DNA of 64,000 nt from Pseudoflavonifractor sp. MSJ-37 (lineage in GTDB: Bacteria; Bacillota; Clostridia; Oscillospirales; Oscillospiraceae), in contig NZ_JAHLPP010000001.1 of NCBI RefSeq assembly GCF_018917965.1, positions 372,001 to 436,000 of the forward strand, given 5' to 3'. Below, piece by piece: positions 59,475 to 64,000 of this stretch. Each line of letters starts with the position of its first letter. Positions within the stretch are counted from its first letter, which is position 1. Under the pieces are notes generated by a model that saw only the letters and a program-made list of their open reading frames with translations, made no database searches and was not told the DNA's origin. The position numbers and the translations under genes were made by a program.

Positions 59475-60500
59475 TCAGTCCTTTTGCTCTGTGCTGGCTA
59501 CCAACCGGTCAAAGTCGCTCTGATACAGCCGATCCTGAATGACACGGTACTGCTCAAACTCGCTTTCCGCAAAGGCTTTTGCAATGGCAGCGGTGACCTT
59601 TCCCTTATCTCGTAGAATCTCTGCATCATTGAATTGCAGGAAAGCATCCAGCTTGGAGGCCCAATCTGCCATGGTCATGGGAATGTGCCGTCTGGCCTGC
59701 CGGGTAGCATAGTCCAGATACATGGTGACGATTTCGTTCAGCTCCTGCATTTCACCCATGGATAAGTAATTTTTTGCAACGGACACATCTGCCTTGACAA
59801 TCTTGCCGTCAGGAGCATTCTTCCATGAGGACAGCCCCATGTGTTCCTTGGTGTGATCGGCTCGTGCCATAATGACCTCTGCCGCCGTGCTGCCATGGAC
59901 GGCATAGTGCATCTTATTCTGAACTGTAGCAAAGAAATCCTTTGTGGTCTGGCTATCGAGAGAGTAGTCCACAGCGGTGGCGTAAATATCCGTGATTTTC
60001 TGGTAAAAGCGCCGTTCGCTGGCCCGAATCTCCTGAATCTCGGAAATCAGGTGGTCAAAGTAGTCCTCATCAAAAATCTGCCCGTTGATGAGTCTGCTCT
60101 TGTCTAGGACATAGCCCTGCTTAGTAAAGGTGTCCAGCACCTTGGTTGCCCACTGGCGGAACTGCGTGGCTCTGCCGGAATTGATCCGATAGCCTACGGC
60201 TATGATGGCGGACAGAGCGTAGAACTTATAGTGATAGGTTTTTCCGTTATCCGCAACTTGTGCAAAATTTGCACAAGTTGCATCTTCGGACAATTCACCG
60301 CTTTCATATACATTTTTCAGATGCTTTGTCACAACGCTCCGGTCTACATCAAAAAGCTGTGCAATGGCCTTTTGCGTCAGCCAGACATCGTGGTCCTGTA
60401 CCCGTACCTCAATGCCGTCCTCATGGGCATCTTTCGTGAACACAAGGAAATCCACTGTGCTGTTGCGGATTTGCAGTTTATCCTTCTTGGCGTCTGCCAT
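59475..60500 (-). CDS. RhuM family protein
   Basis: The 341-residue protein has a winged-helix-like N-terminus (WLTQKAIAQLFDVDRSVVTKHLKNVYE) and the RhuM core YHYKFYALSAIIAVGYRINSGRATQFRQWATKVL (read from the pattern, not contiguous here), followed by a helical C-terminus. RhuM proteins occur in pathogenicity and mobile islands of many bacteria; a role in virulence or phage/plasmid conflict is suspected but unproven. It is encoded on the minus strand, 12 bases before the DUF6076 gene. Confidence 0.78.
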   Translation of the reverse strand: MADAKKDKLQIRNSTVDFLVFTKDAHEDGIEVRVQDHDVWLTQKAIAQLFDVDRSVVTKHLKNVYESGELSEDATCANFAQVADNGKTYHYKFYALSAIIAVGYRINSGRATQFRQWATKVLDTFTKQGYVLDKSRLINGQIFDEDYFDHLISEIQEIRASERRFYQKITDIYATAVDYSLDSQTTKDFFATVQNKMHYAVHGSTAAEVIMARADHTKEHMGLSSWKNAPDGKIVKADVSVAKNYLSMGEMQELNEIVTMYLDYATRQARRHIPMTMADWASKLDAFLQFNDAEILRDKGKVTAAIAKAFAESEFEQYRVIQDRLYQSDFDRLVASTEQKD

Positions 60501-60511
60501 ATCGTTTCACC

Positions 60512-61420
60512 TCAATCTTCTTCGCTGGTTTTCTTCCCTCTGCTCTTATAAACATTATACTGATTCTTGCACCGGGGGCTGCAAAATGCGGAATTGGAGC
60601 GGCTGCTCAGGAATACCTTCTGGCAGTGCTTGCACAGCCGCAGGGGCTTCTCTCCATCCACCAGCAGGAAGCTGAACATCATCTGGATGCCCAGCAGCAG
60701 AGAGTGAAAATCCCAATAGATGGTCGGCTTATCCAGCAGCTCAATATGATAGCTGGGTGCAATGCCGCCAAAAGCGGCTATACCCTTGCGGTACAGGTTT
60801 CGGGTGTCCTCATCGATCAGGTCATAATCGTTATAATACAGAATGGAAGTGGTCAGAGTGAAAGCCCAGTCCTTGAACTGCTGCGCCACCCAGTCATAGG
60901 CTTCAGCATACTCCCGCTGGAAACTCATGGTTTTCGCCATAGGCTCATCCGCAAAGGTCATGGTCAGCGCCACCATTGTTCGGTCACCGGACACACTCCA
61001 GCTGGACTCAACACCTCGTTTCACCACATCCAGCTGGTCAAAGGGATAGAACAGCGCCAGATAGTCCTCGGTTTCCATGGACTCCGCCTTGATGAAATGG
61101 TTTTTCGGCAGATACACCTTTTCATAGTCCATGAAGGACGGCGTAGTGGGCAGCGCTGTCATCAATCCCAGCAGGCCGTAATGGGTCACAAACTCCAGAA
61201 TGGCCTTCTGTACCTCGTCCTCCGGACTGCGGTTCATCATCAGCATTCCCACGTTCAGCGCGTCCAGCACGATTCCCGGCGCTTCCTTCAGGGGATTATA
61301 GATGTCGGGCTTGGCGTTCTTCCCCGGCGTGATATACCGATTGCCGTCTGCGGCGGTTTTCAGTTCATAGCGGTCATACCGCACCCAATGGGAACGGGAC
61401 TGCTCAAAGAGATTCTTCAT
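60512..61420 (-). CDS. DUF6076 family protein with C-terminal zinc-ribbon
   Basis: The 302-residue protein ends with a zinc-binding segment, LCKHCQKVFLSSRSNSAFCSPRCKNQYNVYK, four Cys of CGNR-like spacing. The rest (MKNLFEQSRSHWVRYDRYELKT...) matches DUF6076, common in cargo of clostridial transposons. It probably binds nucleic acid; function unknown. It is co-oriented with rhuM. Confidence 0.72.
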   Translation of the reverse strand: MKNLFEQSRSHWVRYDRYELKTAADGNRYITPGKNAKPDIYNPLKEAPGIVLDALNVGMLMMNRSPEDEVQKAILEFVTHYGLLGLMTALPTTPSFMDYEKVYLPKNHFIKAESMETEDYLALFYPFDQLDVVKRGVESSWSVSGDRTMVALTMTFADEPMAKTMSFQREYAEAYDWVAQQFKDWAFTLTTSILYYNDYDLIDEDTRNLYRKGIAAFGGIAPSYHIELLDKPTIYWDFHSLLLGIQMMFSFLLVDGEKPLRLCKHCQKVFLSSRSNSAFCSPRCKNQYNVYKSRGKKTSEED

Positions 61421-61476
61421 GGCGCTGTTCCTCTCGACTCGTAATCCAACTATATATTAACCATATTACTATTGTA

Positions 61477-62412
61477 TCAACCGTCCTTGGCTTCGTCAAG
61501 GGCGGCTTTTTTCTTTCTCGGAGGTGTTTTATTCTCCGGGCGAATTACCGCATTCTTGCCCATGGTTTGCAGCAGTTCTCCGAATACACGGAAAAACTCC
61601 TGTTCCCGCAGTGTCAGACTGCCGCCCGCCTCCTGCTTCTCCTGCAAATGCTGGTAGAACGCTCTTTGCAGCTTCTTATGAATGGTCATGCGCAGCTTGC
61701 GGATGTTCCGGTCAGACTGCCCCCGCAGCGCTGCCAGTTTGGTGGCGCTATATAGCCGCAGGGAGAGAAAATACAGCACTTCCTTGTGCTCCTCGCTGAG
61801 ATCACGAATCATATCGGAGATGAATTTGTCCGCCGTCAGCTCGTGCATTTCATACGGGCAGTCAAAGAGAATGTCCAGAAAGAAGCCGCTGCAAAGCTGA
61901 CGATATTCGGGATCATTCATCCAAAGCGGCACGATTCTCGGCTCCGGCACGGCCTGAAATTCCAGCGGCACACCGCCCCGCAGGTTTTCGTGGTCACGCT
62001 CCCGCCGCTCCCGGTTTCGGTCAAGCCTGTCCCACTCGGCAATAACACCTTGAAAATCCTTCAGCGTCCGGGCAGATTCCTCCGTGCGCTTCAGCGCCTC
62101 TGCGAGAATTTCCCGCTTCAGCCGTTTGTCGCTTTTCGGTGCGGCTTCGTCTTCCTCGTCCTCATCCTCCAGCTCGGCGGCATAGTCTCTGGGATGCTCG
62201 TCCTGCTCCAGCTCGCTTTCCAGCTCCAGCGTGCGTTCCTCCGCCAGCGCTTCCTCCAAACGCTCATCCTCCGGCGCACCATCGGAGGAGTCCGCCCAAT
62301 CGGCGAAGCCATCCTCGGACAGTTCCAGAGCGTCATCTTCGGGCAAATCTTCTAATTCTTCTTCCTCATCGGAAAAATCATCGTCAAATAGATCATCCTC
62401 CCATAAATCCAC
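61477..62412 (-). CDS. Sigma-70 region-4-like protein of the nested element
   Basis: The ~311-residue protein has a very acidic N-terminal half (Asp/Glu-rich to about residue 150) and a C-terminal helix-turn-helix resembling sigma region 4 (LSEEHKEVLYFLSLRLYSATKLAALRG, then QSDRNIRKLRMTIHKKL). The GTG at 62412 follows GGGGAGGTG and is preferred over an upstream ATG. It may control the adjacent genes or interact with RNA polymerase. Confidence 0.65.
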   Translation of the reverse strand: MDLWEDDLFDDDFSDEEEELEDLPEDDALELSEDGFADWADSSDGAPEDERLEEALAEERTLELESELEQDEHPRDYAAELEDEDEEDEAAPKSDKRLKREILAEALKRTEESARTLKDFQGVIAEWDRLDRNRERRERDHENLRGGVPLEFQAVPEPRIVPLWMNDPEYRQLCSGFFLDILFDCPYEMHELTADKFISDMIRDLSEEHKEVLYFLSLRLYSATKLAALRGQSDRNIRKLRMTIHKKLQRAFYQHLQEKQEAGGSLTLREQEFFRVFGELLQTMGKNAVIRPENKTPPRKKKAALDEAKDG

Positions 62413-62589
62413 GACGGCTTCACCTCCCCAAAAAATATTTTTCTTTTTTTCAAAAAACAGTTCCGATTTACACCCCGTTTTTCTCCTATTAGTGAAAGGG
62501 TAATCTGAACACAAGTTACTAAGGTTACTCTTTTTAAACACAGCGGACAGAAAGGAGAAATGAGCATGGAAAAGCAGTGTAAGGACGCG

Positions 62590-62606
62590 GTTGGCTTACA
62601 GCCAAC
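62590..62606 (+). promoter_or_regulatory. Small inverted repeat in the tnpW leader
   Basis: GTTGGCT-TAC-AGCCAAC lies in the leader before tnpW, in a 246-base divergent region (62413-62658). An upstream ATG at 62560/62566 is in the same frame as tnpW with its own AAAGGAG, so tnpW could be longer. Confidence 0.4.
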
Positions 62607-62658
62607 GGAACCGGACTTATTATACCAAAAACCAACAAATAACGCAAGGAGGAAGCCT

Positions 62659-62874
62659 ATGGAGCAAACGAAACAGGAGCAGTTCATCATCCGGCGCATC
62701 GGCGGCACCACCTACAAGGTCAGGGTCGCATTCAGCGAGACGGCAGCGGAGACCATGGAGGAAAAGATTCTGCGGATGATCCGCAATGAAGGGGTTACAA
62801 ATGACGGCACTTATGATATAATGGAAGCACCACAAATGAGCCGTCAGTCTGAAAGGAGCGCCGAATGCGCATGA
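62659..62874 (+). CDS. tnpW: TnpW-like protein
   Basis: The 71-residue protein (MEQTKQEQFIIRRIGGTTYKVRVAFSETAAETMEEKILRM) matches TnpW of Tn4451-type elements. AAGGAGG lies before the ATG. It overlaps the recombinase start by 10 bases. An in-frame upstream start at 62560 would add 33 residues. Confidence 0.82.
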   Translation: MEQTKQEQFIIRRIGGTTYKVRVAFSETAAETMEEKILRMIRNEGVTNDGTYDIMEAPQMSRQSERSAECA

Positions 62875-64000
62875 AACAGGCTGAGGAAAAGATTACCGCT
62901 CTGTATGAGCGGCTGAGCCGTGACGATGACAACGCCGGTGACAGCAATTCCATCGTGAATCAGAAAAGATACCTCGAAAGCTACGCCCAGCAGAGAGGCT
63001 ACGCCAACTGCCGCCACTATACCGATGATGGCTGGAGCGGCGGCAATTTTGACCGTCCCGCATGGAAGCGGCTGGTGGCGGACATTGAGGCCGGAAAGGT
63101 GGCCCATGTTATTGTCAAGGACATGAGTCGGGCGGGTCGTGATTACCTGCAAACCGGCTTTTACACGGAGGTTTTCTTCCGGCAGCACAGTGTCCACTTT
63201 GTTGCCATTGCCAACGGCGTGGACAGCGACGATCAGAACAGCAATGAATTTGCGCCCTTCCTCAATATCATGAACGAGTGGTACCTGCGCGACCTGAGCC
63301 GCAAGCAGAAAACGGCCATTCGCGTCAAAGGGGAATCCGGCAAGCCAACCACCAACTGCGCCATCTATGGCTATAAGAAGGACCCAGAGAACAAATACCA
63401 CTGGCTGATCGACGAGGAAGCGGCCGCCGTGGTGCGGCGTATCTTCCAACTGACCATTGAGGGCAAAGGCCCCTACGACATCGCCCGTATCCTGTTTGAC
63501 GATAAGATCGACACGCCTGCGGTCTACTTCGGCAAGCAGAACAAGGGCGTCTGGAAAAGTAAAGAGGAATTTCCCAACCCATATAACTGGAGCGGCTATA
63601 TCGTCGGGCAGATTTTATCCAAGCCGGAGTATATGGGGCATACGGTGAATTTCCGTTCCCACAAGCAGTCCTATAAGGATAAAGCGCCCGTCATGAATCC
63701 GCCGGAGGAATGGCTGATCTTCGAGAATACCCATGAAGCCATTGTGGATGCGGAAACATGGGAGCTGGCGCAAAAGCTGCGGAAAACACCACGGCGGCAT
63801 GACACGCTGGGCGAGGCCAATCCGCTGACGGGACTTGTGTTCTGTGCGGACTGCGGCGCAAAGATGATGAATCATCGTTCACGGGGCGGTACGGAGAACA
63901 ATCCCTATCCGTCAGATTTCTACGATTGTTCTACCTATACGCTGGCACATCAGAAACGCACCCACGCTTGCAGCGGACACTATATCCGCAGCAAGGTACT
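62865..64000 (+). CDS. tnpX: TnpX-type large serine recombinase (5' part)
   Basis: The recombinase runs off the right edge after about 378 codons. The N-terminal catalytic domain has YERLSRDDDNAG with the active Ser, SNSIVNQK, and VKDMSRAGRDYLQTG. The recombinase domain (IYGYKKDPENKYHWLIDEEAAAVVRRIFQ) and a zinc-ribbon start (FCADCGAKM) follow. It excises and inserts the nested element. ATG 62865 (GAAAGGAG 6 bases upstream) overlaps tnpW; ATG 62871 is also possible. Confidence 0.9.
   Translation, partial: MRMKQAEEKITALYERLSRDDDNAGDSNSIVNQKRYLESYAQQRGYANCRHYTDDGWSGGNFDRPAWKRLVADIEAGKVAHVIVKDMSRAGRDYLQTGFYTEVFFRQHSVHFVAIANGVDSDDQNSNEFAPFLNIMNEWYLRDLSRKQKTAIRVKGESGKPTTNCAIYGYKKDPENKYHWLIDEEAAAVVRRIFQLTIEGKGPYDIARILFDDKIDTPAVYFGKQNKGVWKSKEEFPNPYNWSGYIVGQILSKPEYMGHTVNFRSHKQSYKDKAPVMNPPEEWLIFENTHEAIVDAETWELAQKLRKTPRRHDTLGEANPLTGLVFCADCGAKMMNHRSRGGTENNPYPSDFYDCSTYTLAHQKRTHACSGHYIRSKV

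Overview
The window is a bacterial chromosome segment of about 64 kb that carries an integrated mobile element in its right third. The left ~40.6 kb is GC-rich, uses TTG and GTG starts freely, and has Firmicute-type promoters, strong AGGAGG ribosome binding sites and many intrinsic terminators. The families present (two-subunit GcvPA/GcvPB, paired TIGR03960/TIGR03936 genes, DUF512 next to der, YerC/YecD regulator, FHA-SEDS protein) point to a Clostridia gut anaerobe of the Oscillospiraceae type (Flavonifractor/Lawsonibacter-like). This is inferred from gene content; no 16S gene is present.

Chromosomal part. 1-6.9 kb: a partial rhomboid-like gene, a pyruvyl-transferase/F420-hydrogenase-beta fusion, uppP and ftsK. 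6.9-12.1 kb: a nitroreductase under a promoter with MerR-type geometry, then an AfuABC/FbpABC-type ABC importer followed by a PHP phosphoesterase. 12.1-18.3 kb: a complete glycine cleavage operon (gcvT-gcvH-gcvPA-gcvPB-lpdA, minus strand) behind a tandem glycine riboswitch with its own terminator. 18.4-24.8 kb: an FHA-SEDS glycan polymerase overlapping its partner penicillin-binding protein, a glycosyltransferase and an unknown membrane protein. 25-34.7 kb: two linked radical-SAM genes, yceD-rpmF, a DUF512 protein, der, plsY, gpsA, a YczE-like membrane protein and an HD protein. 34.7-40.6 kb: purA, a predicted 23-residue membrane peptide, a DUF3298-like gene, a YerC-like regulator, a methyltransferase, hslO, a five-gene tRNA cluster (Val, Asp, Phe, Gly, Cys) and a lipoprotein.

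Mobile part. At 40,607 the 3' part of a tRNA-Ala(CGC) gene marks the left attachment site of a Tn1549-like integrative conjugative element (ICE). Its modules run left to right: RepA_N replication initiator, ParB-like protein with a 31-residue tandem repeat, DUF3846, an ArdC-like antirestriction protein and a degenerate paralogue, MobC and a MOBP relaxase, PcfB/DUF3801, a membrane-anchored secreted protein, a sortase, a very large thioester/Cna-B adhesin split by an in-frame TAG, and a VirD4 coupling protein. VirD4 is interrupted at about 58,718 by a second element of the Tn4451/TnpX type. That element carries imperfect terminal inverted repeats, tnpV, a RhuM gene, a DUF6076 gene, a sigma-like gene, tnpW and a large serine recombinase that runs off the right edge.

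The most unusual unexplained structure is a family of five 27-bp covarying palindromes that sit just upstream of gene blocks of the ICE. Two of them, as 28-bp exact inverted repeats, bracket the adhesin gene. Other points of interest are two oriT-like regions, an outward-facing promoter at the left ICE end, iteron-like inverted repeats inside repA and a MerR-type operator in front of the nitroreductase.
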